A DNA stretch of 39,058 nt, from assembly GCA_964425485.1 (NCBI GenBank), contig CAYRML010000005.1, forward strand, positions 1-39,058, in the 5' to 3' direction. Made by a program: the position numbers and the translations under genes. The notes under the pieces are model-generated. The model was not told the origin of the DNA and did not search any database. It saw nothing but the letters and a program-made list of their open reading frames with translations. The stretch comes from CAYRML01 sp964425485. GTDB lineage: Bacteria > Bacillota > Dehalobacteriia > UBA4068. Below, piece by piece: positions 32,181 through 39,058 of this stretch. The stretch's first letter is position 1; the number at the start of each line of letters is the position of its first letter.

Positions 32181-32214
32181 AAATAAAAAAGACATCCGCA
32201 TAAAAGCCGCGGGT
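32181..32214 (-). terminator. candidate terminator downstream of the repeat-containing small ORF
   Basis: On the minus strand CCGC (32212-32209), a 9-nt loop, GCGG (32199-32196), then TGTCTTTTTTATTT. The stem is short but GC-rich, and the T-run is good. It ends just before the dapF -35, so it separates the small-ORF unit from dapF. Confidence 0.45.
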
Positions 32215-32260
32215 TAATAGTAGCCGTCAGGGTCTGCAAAACAGACGTGGAATACTACCC
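32211..32260 (-). ncRNA. RNA hairpin 3' of the repeat-containing small ORF
   Basis: Nested inverted repeats, given in plus coordinates: GGG (32211-32213) and TAGTA (32218-32222) pair with TACTACCC (32253-32260), leaving TTAA bulged; inside, GTCTG (32232-32236) pairs with CAGAC (32242-32246) around a 5-nt loop. The T-run that follows is on the minus strand, so the RNA is probably minus-sense, the 3' part of the small-ORF transcript. It matches no RNA family that I can name, and it shares three bases with the terminator stem. Confidence 0.35.
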
Positions 32261-32270
32261 AGAATACATT

Positions 32271-32378
32271 TTAAAATCCTTTACAAACGCTTCGGGCATG
32301 TTCAATATATATTTCTTCAATATATATTTCTTCAATATGTATTTCTTCAATATGTATTTCTTCAATGCGATCGCCCAC
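32271..32378 (-). CDS. 35-codon ORF built from a 15-bp tandem repeat
   Basis: GTG start at 32378, with a perfect AAAGGAGG (32393-32386) exactly 7 nt upstream; stop TAA at 32273-32271. The peptide starts MGDR, continues with four copies of a five-residue unit (IEEIHI twice, then IEEIYI twice, as overlapping units of EEI-H/Y-I) and ends EHARSVCKGF. Alternating charged and hydrophobic residues suggest an amphipathic strand or helix. It lies alone in the 535-bp stretch between dapF and glnA, with a candidate extended -10 upstream and hairpins downstream. No homologue is recognised. The strength of the ribosome binding site is the main support; the alternative is that this is only a minisatellite. 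Confidence 0.4.
   Translation of the reverse strand: MGDRIEEIHIEEIHIEEIYIEEIYIEHARSVCKGF
32301..32366. repeat. 15-bp tandem repeat, 4.4 copies
   Basis: Unit TTCAATATATATTTC at 32301 and 32316; the variant TTCAATATGTATTTC at 32331 and 32346; then a partial TTCAAT at 32361. The copies differ at one position in a 2+2 pattern, so the array grew by duplication of units. A length of 15 bp keeps every reading frame. Confidence 0.97.
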
Positions 32379-32477
32379 TACCCCGCCTCCTTTCAATTGA
32401 TTCCACTTACGGAAAATGAGTATTTCGTTACAGAAAAAAATATTTTGCCACCTAAAACCTGTCTTTTTGAGTTATCC

Positions 32478-32486
32478 ATAATACCA
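32478..32486 (-). promoter_or_regulatory. candidate extended -10 upstream of the repeat-containing small ORF
   Basis: TGGTATTAT on the minus strand (32486-32478). No good -35 is present. Start near 32471 would give a leader of about 93 nt. The rest of 32380-32550 shows no other gene that I can support; very short ORFs of 13 and 28 codons there lack convincing features. Confidence 0.3.
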
Positions 32487-32550
32487 ACGCCATTAATTCC
32501 CCTTATGTTTTTATAACCCGGGAAGCCTTTCTTGCTCAGCATAACAGCAA

Positions 32551-32579
32551 AGGCAGACAGCTGAATCCACTGTCTGCCT
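32551..32579 (-). terminator. terminator of glnA
   Basis: AGGCAGACAG (32551-32560), a 9-nt loop and CTGTCTGCCT (32570-32579) form a perfect 10-bp stem. The minus-strand T-run is short (TTTGCTGTT). Confidence 0.75.
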
Positions 32580-32640
32580 CATCCATTATCAATGGTTCAT
32601 AAAATGTCCCTATTGATATACACTTAAACTGGGCTTTTAT

Positions 32641-33966
32641 TTAAAATTTCATAAGATAATGGTCTATCTCCCAAGGCGTGACCATAACCTTATATTCATT
32701 CCATTCCATCTGTTTGGCCGCAACGAAGCGGTTTAATATATGCTCACCCAATATTTCTTTCATGAGAATGCTGTTTTCCAAGTACTGCAAGGCATTATTG
32801 AGATCGCCGGGCAAGAGCTGCACATCATATTCTTCCCTTTGTATCTTGGTCAGATTATAGATATTAAATTCCAGCGGGTCAGGCGGTGTAATCTTGTTTT
32901 TGATACCATCCAACCCGGCTTTGAGCATAACCGCAATAGCCAAATAGGGGTTGCAGGAAGGATCAGGGGAGCGCAATTCCATGCGCGTAGAAGCGCCTCT
33001 TTTGGCCGGAACACGCACCAAAGGAGAGCGGTTTTGTGCCGCCCAGGCAATATAAACAGGAGCCTCATATCCAGAAACCAGGCGTTTATAAGAATTTATC
33101 GTCGGATTGGTGATGGCCGTAAAAGCCTTGGCATGGCGCAAAAGACCGCCCAGATAATAATAAGCATCATCGGAGAGCTGCTTTTTGCCTTGCGGGTCAT
33201 AGAAAGCATTTTTGCCATTTTTAAACAAAGATTGATTGACATGCATGCCGGAACCGGGAATGCCAAAAATCGGTTTGGGCATAAAAGTTGCATGCAGATT
33301 ATGCTTTTGAGCAACAATACGCACGACATATTTGAAAGTCTGGACATTATCAGCCGTGGTCAGTGCATCCGCATATTTGAAATCAATCTCATGCTGGCCT
33401 GGAGCGCATTCATGATGAGAAGCTTCTATCTCATAACCGATATTCTCTAAAGCCAGCACCATATCCCGGCGGGCATCCTCACCCAAGTCGATGGGTGTAA
33501 GATCGAAATAACCGGCCTTATCCTGCGTTTCCAAGGTCGGATTGCCATTTTCATCACGATGGAAGAGGAAAAACTCTGCCTCCGGTCCCACATTCATACT
33601 ATAGCCCATCTCTGCTGCTTCCGCCAAAACTTTGCGCAAAATATAGCGGGGATCGCCTGCAAACGGCTCATTATTGGAATTATAAACATCACAAATCAGC
33701 CTGCCGGTGATGGAATCTTCCCTATCCCAAGGCAATACGCACCAACTGGAAAGATCCGGCTTCAAATACATATCGCTTTCTTCGATACGGACAAAACCAT
33801 CAATGGAGGAACCGTCAAACATCATTTCTCCATCCAAAGCTTTGTCCAACTGCTGTACGGTAATGGCAACATTTTTCAAAACCCCGAAAATATCAGTAAA
33901 CTGCAAGCGTATAAAGCGCACATGGTTCTCTTTGGCCAAAGCCAGTATTTCTTCTTTAGTATACAT
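32641..33966 (-). CDS. glnA: glutamine synthetase, type I-alpha
   Basis: Makes glutamine from glutamate, ammonia and ATP; cytoplasmic dodecamer, 441 aa (the I-alpha length, shorter than the adenylylated I-beta form). Seen: FDGSSIDGFVRIEESDMYL near residue 50, metal-binding GPEAEFFLF, HHECAPGQHEIDF, GSGMHVNQSLF, NPTINSYKRLVSGYEAPVY and NRSPLVRVP, RMELRSPDPSCNPYLA. The I-beta adenylylation context is missing, so control is more likely by feedback and transcription. RBS GGAGG. Single-gene unit with a consensus promoter and its own terminator. Confidence 0.97.
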   Translation of the reverse strand: MYTKEEILALAKENHVRFIRLQFTDIFGVLKNVAITVQQLDKALDGEMMFDGSSIDGFVRIEESDMYLKPDLSSWCVLPWDREDSITGRLICDVYNSNNEPFAGDPRYILRKVLAEAAEMGYSMNVGPEAEFFLFHRDENGNPTLETQDKAGYFDLTPIDLGEDARRDMVLALENIGYEIEASHHECAPGQHEIDFKYADALTTADNVQTFKYVVRIVAQKHNLHATFMPKPIFGIPGSGMHVNQSLFKNGKNAFYDPQGKKQLSDDAYYYLGGLLRHAKAFTAITNPTINSYKRLVSGYEAPVYIAWAAQNRSPLVRVPAKRGASTRMELRSPDPSCNPYLAIAVMLKAGLDGIKNKITPPDPLEFNIYNLTKIQREEYDVQLLPGDLNNALQYLENSILMKEILGEHILNRFVAAKQMEWNEYKVMVTPWEIDHYLMKF

Positions 33967-34016
33967 TCACAATCCTCCATTACCACCTATTTGTACAACA
34001 GTTTCAATAAATATAT

Positions 34017-34045
34017 ATTATATCCGCAAGCGCAGCTATTGTCAA
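34017..34045 (-). promoter_or_regulatory. consensus promoter of glnA
   Basis: On the minus strand TTGACA (34045-34040), exactly 17 nt, TATAAT (34022-34017): a full match to the sigma-A consensus, starting 7 bp after the sbcC stop. A palindrome TTGTACAA (33991-33998) lies in the leader. No clear GlnR box (TGTnA-N7-TnACA) is seen. Confidence 0.85.
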
Positions 34046-34051
34046 ATTTTC

Positions 34052-36721
34052 TTAATTAGTACGCAAACATAAATAAGAGCCCTTATCGTCTGTGGCCGGT
34101 ATGGCCTCCAAATAGCGCGGCAAACGGTTTCTCAGCTCCTGAACATGGCTGATAATGCCAACCTGCCTTTTGGCTGAAGGCAACATCTCCAAGGCCTCCA
34201 TCACCATCTCTAATTTTTGCGGGTCGAGCGTGCCAAAGCCCTCATCAAGGAAGAAAAATTCCAGAGGCGCCCCCTGCATCTGAATACGTGCGGAAAGGGC
34301 CAAGGCCAAGGATAAAGAGACCAGAAAAATCTCGCCGCCGGAAAGTGTGGATACCGGCCTTCTGCCGCCGCCATTATAATTATCTACCATCATAAAATCG
34401 CTGTTTCTGTCGTCGTCAAATATTTCTAACAGATAGCGGTGATTGCTCAACTGGGCCAATGTTTCCGAGGCCGCGGCTAAAAGCCGCTGCAATTGCTCCC
34501 TGGCCAAAAAGTTGACAAAAGCCCTGCCCTGCAGTAACTTAGCCAGGCGGGCCGCCAGCTCTTCTTTTCGAGCAAATTCGGCCATATCCTGCCGCAGTTT
34601 CTGCCATTCTTCTTGCTGGGCCAGCAGCCTGTTATAATTTTCTTCGGCCAAGGCCAAGTCGCCTACCAAGCTTCTTTCCCTGCTTTCCTGCTCTTTAACA
34701 GCTGCCTCGGCCGCAAACAGCTTTTCATCATCATATAAGGAGCCTTCCAGTTCCGAGCATAGCTCCCGCATGCGGGAATCTTTGCCTTTCAGCTCATCAT
34801 AATAATCGGTCAGTTCTTTCTCCAATAATATCATCTCCGCCCCATCAAGCAATGCCTTTTGCGCTGCGGTTCCGCTTTGGAAGCCGGAGTCGGTTGCTTG
34901 CCGGAGTAAATCCGCTTTGCATAAATCCAAGCTGGAAAGAACATCCTCATAAAGAGCCTGTTTCCGCGCATAGTCATTTTGCACTTTGACCAGCATATCC
35001 TGCCGCTCTTTTTGCTCCGTGCGCGCCTTTGTTTCCTCCTTTTGCCAATCCTGCAATCGATTCTCCAAGAGGCTTTTTTGCCGGCTTATGCTATGACCGC
35101 CGCCGGCCTCTTGCAAACGCGCGGCCAATTGGCTTTGCTGATTTTTTTGCTCATGCAGAGCTGCTTGCGCTGCTTGCAGCTGCTGCCTTAATGATGCCAG
35201 CTCATTATGAAGAATCAACAAGTCCTGCTGTGCTTTTTTATGCTGCTGCCCTTTTTGCTGCCACTTTTGCTGGGCCACTTGCCAATTTTCTTGCAGTTTT
35301 TGCACCAGATCCTGCAATTGCTGCAAGCCATCATCGGCGGCGGCTCCCCGATACGGCTGAGGATGGTGGCTGGAGCCGCAAACCGGGCAAGGCTGGCCAG
35401 GATTGAGGCCTGTGGCCAAAAATGCCGCCATATTATGCTTCTGCTGCTGACGCCAGTTTGCATCCGCCTGCTGCCATTTTTCATATAGATCATCCTTCAG
35501 CCGGCACAAATCATCTTCGGCCGTGGCAATGGTGACCAATGCTTGTTGCAGCCCAGCCTGCTTTTGCAGCATATTATGTTCATCCGCCAGTAAAGGCTGC
35601 AAAGCGGCTTCCTGCCTTGCTATTGCCTGCTGTAATTGTCCATGATTTTGCTCTTCATCCAGCAAATTGGCCAGCTTATCAATGGCTATCAAGATATCCT
35701 TACGCCCATTTTCCAGGACGCTCTCGGCAGCTTGCAGCCTCTTGTGGGCGGCTGCCGCCGCCTCTTGGGCCGACTGTTCCTCTTGCCGTAAAGATTGCAA
35801 TTGCTGTGCCAGATTTTTGCTCTTTTTCACCAGGTCCTGCGCGTCTTTTATGAGCGGCCCCAGACTTTGAGCCTTTTTAGCCTGTGACAACTTGTTTGCG
35901 CTGGCTTCCATCTCATCTTTTTGGGCCACTAATTTTTGCCATTCCTGCTGCGTTTTTTGCAATTGTTGCGCTTTATCAGCCAAAAGCCGCCATTTTTGCA
36001 GGCTCTTTTGCAATTGCTTAAGGCTATTTTGAGTGACTTGAAGCGCCTGTCTCTTTTCTTCTTGCAGGCGGCGGCTGACTTCGATTTTCTCTTCCGAACA
36101 ATCGGCCATCATGTCAAAACGGCTTTGGGCCAAAGATTTCTGCTCGCGGTAAAAAACCAGCAAATTGCGGGCCTTGCGGCTGAGATTATCCCCATATTCA
36201 TGCAAATGAAATAATTGCTCCAAAAAATTAGCCCGATCTCCTGGGTCCAGGCGCAAAAAGGCGTCGAATTTGCCCTGCGGCAGTATCACGGCCTGGGAAA
36301 AACGCTCAAAATCCATACCCAAAAGCTGCTCGATCTGCTCACTGACCTCCCGTGATTGCTCAGCCAGTACCTCATCATCATCCACACAATATAAGCGGCA
36401 GCTTTTGGTCTTGGCAGAAAATTGTTTATCTTTTTCCCGCTCCAACACTCTTTGCACAAGATATTTTTTCCCGGCCAAAGCAAAAGTAAAATCCACCAGG
36501 CAACGATTTTCCGAGAGATTGATTATGCCCTGAGCTTTATTCCTGGCCCTGTCCACTTTGCCATATAAGGCCAGTGTCATGGCATCCAAAACCGTGGATT
36601 TGCCGGCGCCGGTGGGACCAAAAATGCCAAAGATGCCTCCGGCCGTCAGCTGAGTAAAGTCGATATCCTGTTTTTGCCGGTAACTGTTCAAACCGGAAAA
36701 AGATAAAAATAAAGGCTTCAT
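34052..36721 (-). CDS. sbcC: exonuclease SbcC (Rad50-like ATPase)
   Basis: SMC-like ATPase subunit of the SbcCD nuclease that cleaves hairpins and blocked DNA ends. 889 aa. Walker A GPTGAGKST (35-43), the Q-loop region AVILPQGKFDAFL, long coiled coils rich in Gln, Lys and Ala, the zinc hook PCPVCG in the middle (CxxC), then signature STLSGGEIFLVSLSLALALS and Walker B FFFLDEGFGTLDP. The ORF opens at 36817, but ATG 36721 is the real start: it follows GGAGGAGG and overlaps the sbcD stop as ATGA, so the two are translationally coupled. The long Gln-rich coils are ordinary for the family. Confidence 0.95.
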   Translation of the reverse strand: MKPLFLSFSGLNSYRQKQDIDFTQLTAGGIFGIFGPTGAGKSTVLDAMTLALYGKVDRARNKAQGIINLSENRCLVDFTFALAGKKYLVQRVLEREKDKQFSAKTKSCRLYCVDDDEVLAEQSREVSEQIEQLLGMDFERFSQAVILPQGKFDAFLRLDPGDRANFLEQLFHLHEYGDNLSRKARNLLVFYREQKSLAQSRFDMMADCSEEKIEVSRRLQEEKRQALQVTQNSLKQLQKSLQKWRLLADKAQQLQKTQQEWQKLVAQKDEMEASANKLSQAKKAQSLGPLIKDAQDLVKKSKNLAQQLQSLRQEEQSAQEAAAAAHKRLQAAESVLENGRKDILIAIDKLANLLDEEQNHGQLQQAIARQEAALQPLLADEHNMLQKQAGLQQALVTIATAEDDLCRLKDDLYEKWQQADANWRQQQKHNMAAFLATGLNPGQPCPVCGSSHHPQPYRGAAADDGLQQLQDLVQKLQENWQVAQQKWQQKGQQHKKAQQDLLILHNELASLRQQLQAAQAALHEQKNQQSQLAARLQEAGGGHSISRQKSLLENRLQDWQKEETKARTEQKERQDMLVKVQNDYARKQALYEDVLSSLDLCKADLLRQATDSGFQSGTAAQKALLDGAEMILLEKELTDYYDELKGKDSRMRELCSELEGSLYDDEKLFAAEAAVKEQESRERSLVGDLALAEENYNRLLAQQEEWQKLRQDMAEFARKEELAARLAKLLQGRAFVNFLAREQLQRLLAAASETLAQLSNHRYLLEIFDDDRNSDFMMVDNYNGGGRRPVSTLSGGEIFLVSLSLALALSARIQMQGAPLEFFFLDEGFGTLDPQKLEMVMEALEMLPSAKRQVGIISHVQELRNRLPRYLEAIPATDDKGSYLCLRTN

Positions 36722-37983
36722 AATTGTTCCTCCTCCGGCTCCGCCAACAGCCGCATGAACATCTCCACCAGCTGCGGCTCGGGCTGATGGCCTTCTTTTC
36801 CGGCCGCAAACAGGCAAAATTTCTCCTCTATAGGCAGGTCCTCCACTACCGCTTGATTTGCCATCTGTCCCGCCTGTGGCAAAAGCGGTATTATATCCAA
36901 AATACGCGGATGGGCTTTGCGCAGCTGCGTTATATCTTCCATGGGCAAAGATTTTTCACTGTGTATGGTTACATTTACCCACAAATGATGATTTTGTTCA
37001 TCCAGACACCAAGCCAATGCTTGGTCATAAGTGCTGGCTTCTACTCTATGCAAAGGATAACCACAGGTCAAAGCCACTCGTCTGCTTGCCGCCATTTGGC
37101 CAGCTTCTATATCGGCAATGACCACGCTTTTGCTTTGGCCGGCCTCACTGAAGCTGTAGGCCAAGGGTGATCCGGCATAATGACAAGCCGACTTTTGACA
37201 AAGGCTCTGCGGCCGATGCAAATGCCCCAACGCGATATACTGTGCCTGAAGGGGAAATATCCGGGGGCTGAGGCCGAAACTGCCCCCAACCATGACGGTT
37301 TTAGGCCCATCTTCAGCATGCTCCTTAGGCAAAGCAAGGCCCAGCGGCCTTTCCGACTGGCTGGGCTGGCCGCCGATCAACAAGAGATGGGCCATAATGA
37401 TATTTATTTTATGGGGCGAAAAATGGTCGGCCCCCTTTTGCAGCAGTTGCTGTAAGCGCTGCTGATAATCGGCATTTTGCTGCTCCTCGTCACAGATATC
37501 CTGCAAAAACAGCTCCTGCAAACGGGTTTCGGAAATATAAGGCAAGGCCACTATAGCCACCTCTTCTCCTGTCCGTGGCAAGCGGATCATAAGGCAATTA
37601 TCTTTGTAGTCAATAAAAGTCGTGTTTTGCGCCTTGTCAACACATAGCTCCTCCTCAGGCAAGCCGATGAGATATATATTCTGTGCCGTGGCCAAAGGAG
37701 CGGCAGCGGATAAACGCTGCGGTTGATCATGATTGCCGGCTATGATGACGATCGGCCTTTGTCCGCCCTCGCTTATCTGATGTAAAAAAGTAAAAAAAAG
37801 CTCCTGTGCATGCGCCGAGGGGTTATAGGTATCAAAGACATCGCCAGCGACCAGCACCAGGTCAACGGCCTCCCGTCGGGCAATATCCGCGATTTCCGCC
37901 AAAACCTGTTCCTGTTCATCATAACGCTGGCGGCCCTCCAGCAATTTGCCCAGATGCAGATCGGCCGTATGCAGCAAACGCAT
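36718..37983 (-). CDS. sbcD: exonuclease SbcD (Mre11-like nuclease)
   Basis: Metallophosphoesterase subunit of SbcCD, 421 aa. Phosphoesterase motifs in order: HTADLHLGK (DxH), VLVAGDVFDTYNPS (GDxxD), IAGNHDQPQRL (GNHD), MAHLLL and ALGHLHRPQ (GHxH). The C-terminal capping and SbcC-binding part ends in a Glu-rich tail that overlaps the sbcC start by 4 nt. ATG behind AAAGGATAA. The 168-bp gap to glnS holds the promoters of both divergent units; on the sbcD side only a weak -10-like TATTAT is seen. Confidence 0.95.
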   Translation of the reverse strand: MRLLHTADLHLGKLLEGRQRYDEQEQVLAEIADIARREAVDLVLVAGDVFDTYNPSAHAQELFFTFLHQISEGGQRPIVIIAGNHDQPQRLSAAAPLATAQNIYLIGLPEEELCVDKAQNTTFIDYKDNCLMIRLPRTGEEVAIVALPYISETRLQELFLQDICDEEQQNADYQQRLQQLLQKGADHFSPHKINIIMAHLLLIGGQPSQSERPLGLALPKEHAEDGPKTVMVGGSFGLSPRIFPLQAQYIALGHLHRPQSLCQKSACHYAGSPLAYSFSEAGQSKSVVIADIEAGQMAASRRVALTCGYPLHRVEASTYDQALAWCLDEQNHHLWVNVTIHSEKSLPMEDITQLRKAHPRILDIIPLLPQAGQMANQAVVEDLPIEEKFCLFAAGKEGHQPEPQLVEMFMRLLAEPEEEQL

Positions 37984-38075
37984 AAACTGTTATCCTTTCT
38001 TTAAACATAAAATACTGTATAATAATTCGTAATCGCCATCAGCTATTCCTTCCGCAAATTATTTGCCGATAAAGA

Positions 38076-38105
38076 TTGACGAAAGGGTATAAAAAGAGAT
38101 AAAAT
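38076..38105 (+). promoter_or_regulatory. promoter of glnS
   Basis: TTGACG (38076-38081), 18-nt spacer, TAAAAT (38100-38105). The leader to ATG 38152 is about 40 nt, with no room for a T-box. Confidence 0.65.
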
Positions 38106-38151
38106 TTAAAGATAATAGCATATGCTCATTTTTTAAGCGGGAGGTTATCCT

Positions 38152-39058
38152 ATGCGGGATTTTGACAATCTGCCCAGTGGCAATTTTATCAACACCATCA
38201 TCAATGAAGATTTAAAGACCGGCAAATATGGCGATCGGGTGCATACCCGTTTCCCGCCGGAACCAAATGGCTATCTTCATATCGGACATGCCAAATCCAT
38301 CTGCCTCAATTTTGGACTGGCAAATGAATATAGCGGCCTCTGTAACCTGCGTTTTGACGACACTAACCCTTCCAAAGAGGAAGAGGAATTCATCAACTCT
38401 ATCCAGGAAGATGTGCGCTGGCTAGGGTTTGATTGGGAGGACCGCCTCTATTTCGCTTCCGATTATTTCGAACAGCTTTATCAATTTGCCTGCGACCTGA
38501 TCAAGGCCCAAAAAGCCTATGTTTGCGATCTGTCACAGGAAGAAATGCGTCAATATCGCGGCACACCTACAGAAGCGGGCAAGATCAGCCCTTATGCCAG
38601 CCGCTCCGTCGAGGAAAATCTGCAACTTTTTGCCGATATGCGAGCCGGTAAATTTAAAGATGGCGAAAGGGTGCTACGCGCACGCATAGATATGGCCTCA
38701 TCCAATTTCAATATGCGAGACCCGGTCATCTATCGTATCCAAAGATCACATCATCAACGCACGGGTGATGATTGGTGCATCTATCCTATGTATGATTATG
38801 CCCATCCCATCAGCGATGCCTTGGAAGGCATCACGCATTCTATTTGCACTCTGGAATTCGAAAACCATCGCCCGCTTTATGACTGGGTATTAGCCAATTT
38901 AGACATACCCTGCAAAAGCCAGCAAATCGAATTTGCTCGTCTCAATATCACCTATACCGTGATGTCCAAACGCAAATTACGCCGGCTGGTAGAAGAAAAT
39001 TATGTCAGCGGCTGGGACGACCCGCGCATGCCCACCCTGGCCGGTCTGCGCCGCCGCG
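38152..39058 (+). CDS. glnS: glutaminyl-tRNA synthetase, N-terminal part (cut by window end)
   Basis: Class I synthetase that charges tRNA-Gln. The first 302 codons are present; the reading frame is open to the window edge. Seen: RFPPEPNGYLHIGHAKSICL (HIGH motif), CNLRFDDTNPSKEEEEF, the DVRWLGFDWE region, HPISDALEGITHSICTLEFE and the KMSKS-type VMSKRKL. The LRFDDTNP and ITHSICTLEF stretches separate GlnRS from GluRS. ATG 38152 follows GGGAGG. Most Firmicutes lack GlnRS and make Gln-tRNA through GatCAB, so the gene is notable here. It stands alone after its own promoter, divergent from sbcD. Confidence 0.96.
   Translation, partial: MRDFDNLPSGNFINTIINEDLKTGKYGDRVHTRFPPEPNGYLHIGHAKSICLNFGLANEYSGLCNLRFDDTNPSKEEEEFINSIQEDVRWLGFDWEDRLYFASDYFEQLYQFACDLIKAQKAYVCDLSQEEMRQYRGTPTEAGKISPYASRSVEENLQLFADMRAGKFKDGERVLRARIDMASSNFNMRDPVIYRIQRSHHQRTGDDWCIYPMYDYAHPISDALEGITHSICTLEFENHRPLYDWVLANLDIPCKSQQIEFARLNITYTVMSKRKLRRLVEENYVSGWDDPRMPTLAGLRRR

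Noticed and set aside
32144..32260. Attenuator controlling dapF
   Set aside because: The T-run ends before a separate dapF promoter (TTGAAG-18-TATGAT), so a terminator here would act on the upstream unit rather than on most dapF transcripts. It is not fully excluded.
32301..32366. CRISPR-like array
   Set aside because: Units of 15 bp are directly adjacent with no spacers, and no cas genes are present.
32247..32516. 89-codon plus-strand ORF through the 15-bp repeats (FFNIY units)
   Set aside because: It starts at GTG with no ribosome binding site, inside an RNA hairpin; its length comes from the stop-free repeat. The minus-strand ORF has the better start signal.

Overview
The window looks like chromosomal DNA from a low-to-mid GC Firmicute of the Clostridia/Negativicutes type. 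This rests on spoVG-glmU-prs and pth-mfd-prsA gene order, strong AGGAGG-type ribosome binding sites, TTG/GTG starts, sigma-A-like TTGACA/TATAAT promoters, LL-diaminopimelate aminotransferase (DapL) and type I-alpha glutamine synthetase. No insertion sequence, phage gene or CRISPR array is visible. One assembly gap (10 N) interrupts pth.

Layout. 1-1250: 5' end of a tRNA-Ala gene and a two-gene split chromate-type transporter behind a clear dyad operator (minus). 1296-5530: an atypical thioredoxin-reductase-like flavoprotein, an orphan lipoprotein and leuS (plus). 5535-11933: a complete phosphate module, pstSCAB-phoU-phoP-phoR, behind a promoter with Pho-box-like TTTACA repeats. 12024-14469: feoAB. 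14483-19890: prsA, mfd and pth (minus). 19996-20834: a PRC-barrel protein (plus). 20844-23705: prs, glmU, spoVG (minus). 23871-25016: a CorA magnesium transporter with a structured leader that carries a 30-codon ORF. 25058-26514: a radical SAM enzyme fused to a PadR-type DNA-binding domain, with its own near-consensus promoter and a dyad at the start site. 26525-32173: ispE, nadE, a patatin-like lipase, dapL, dapF (minus). 32181-32486: a 35-codon ORF made largely of a 15-bp tandem repeat, followed by RNA hairpins. 32551-37983: glnA, sbcC, sbcD (minus). 38076 to the end: glnS, cut by the window edge.

How the genes work together. The phosphate block is a self-contained uptake and signalling unit. 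dapF and dapL act in the same lysine/peptidoglycan pathway (dapL makes LL-DAP, dapF epimerises it to meso-DAP). glmU supplies UDP-GlcNAc, prs supplies PRPP, nadE makes NAD and ispE belongs to the MEP isoprenoid pathway; these are housekeeping genes. sbcCD and mfd are DNA repair genes.

The least ordinary items are the radical SAM-PadR fusion, the corA leader with mutually exclusive hairpins, the repeat-encoded small ORF upstream of dapF, the NadE whose glutaminase domain has apparently lost its catalytic triad, and the thioredoxin-reductase homologue without the usual NADPH phosphate-binding motif. All functional statements come from reading motifs by eye; no database search was possible.
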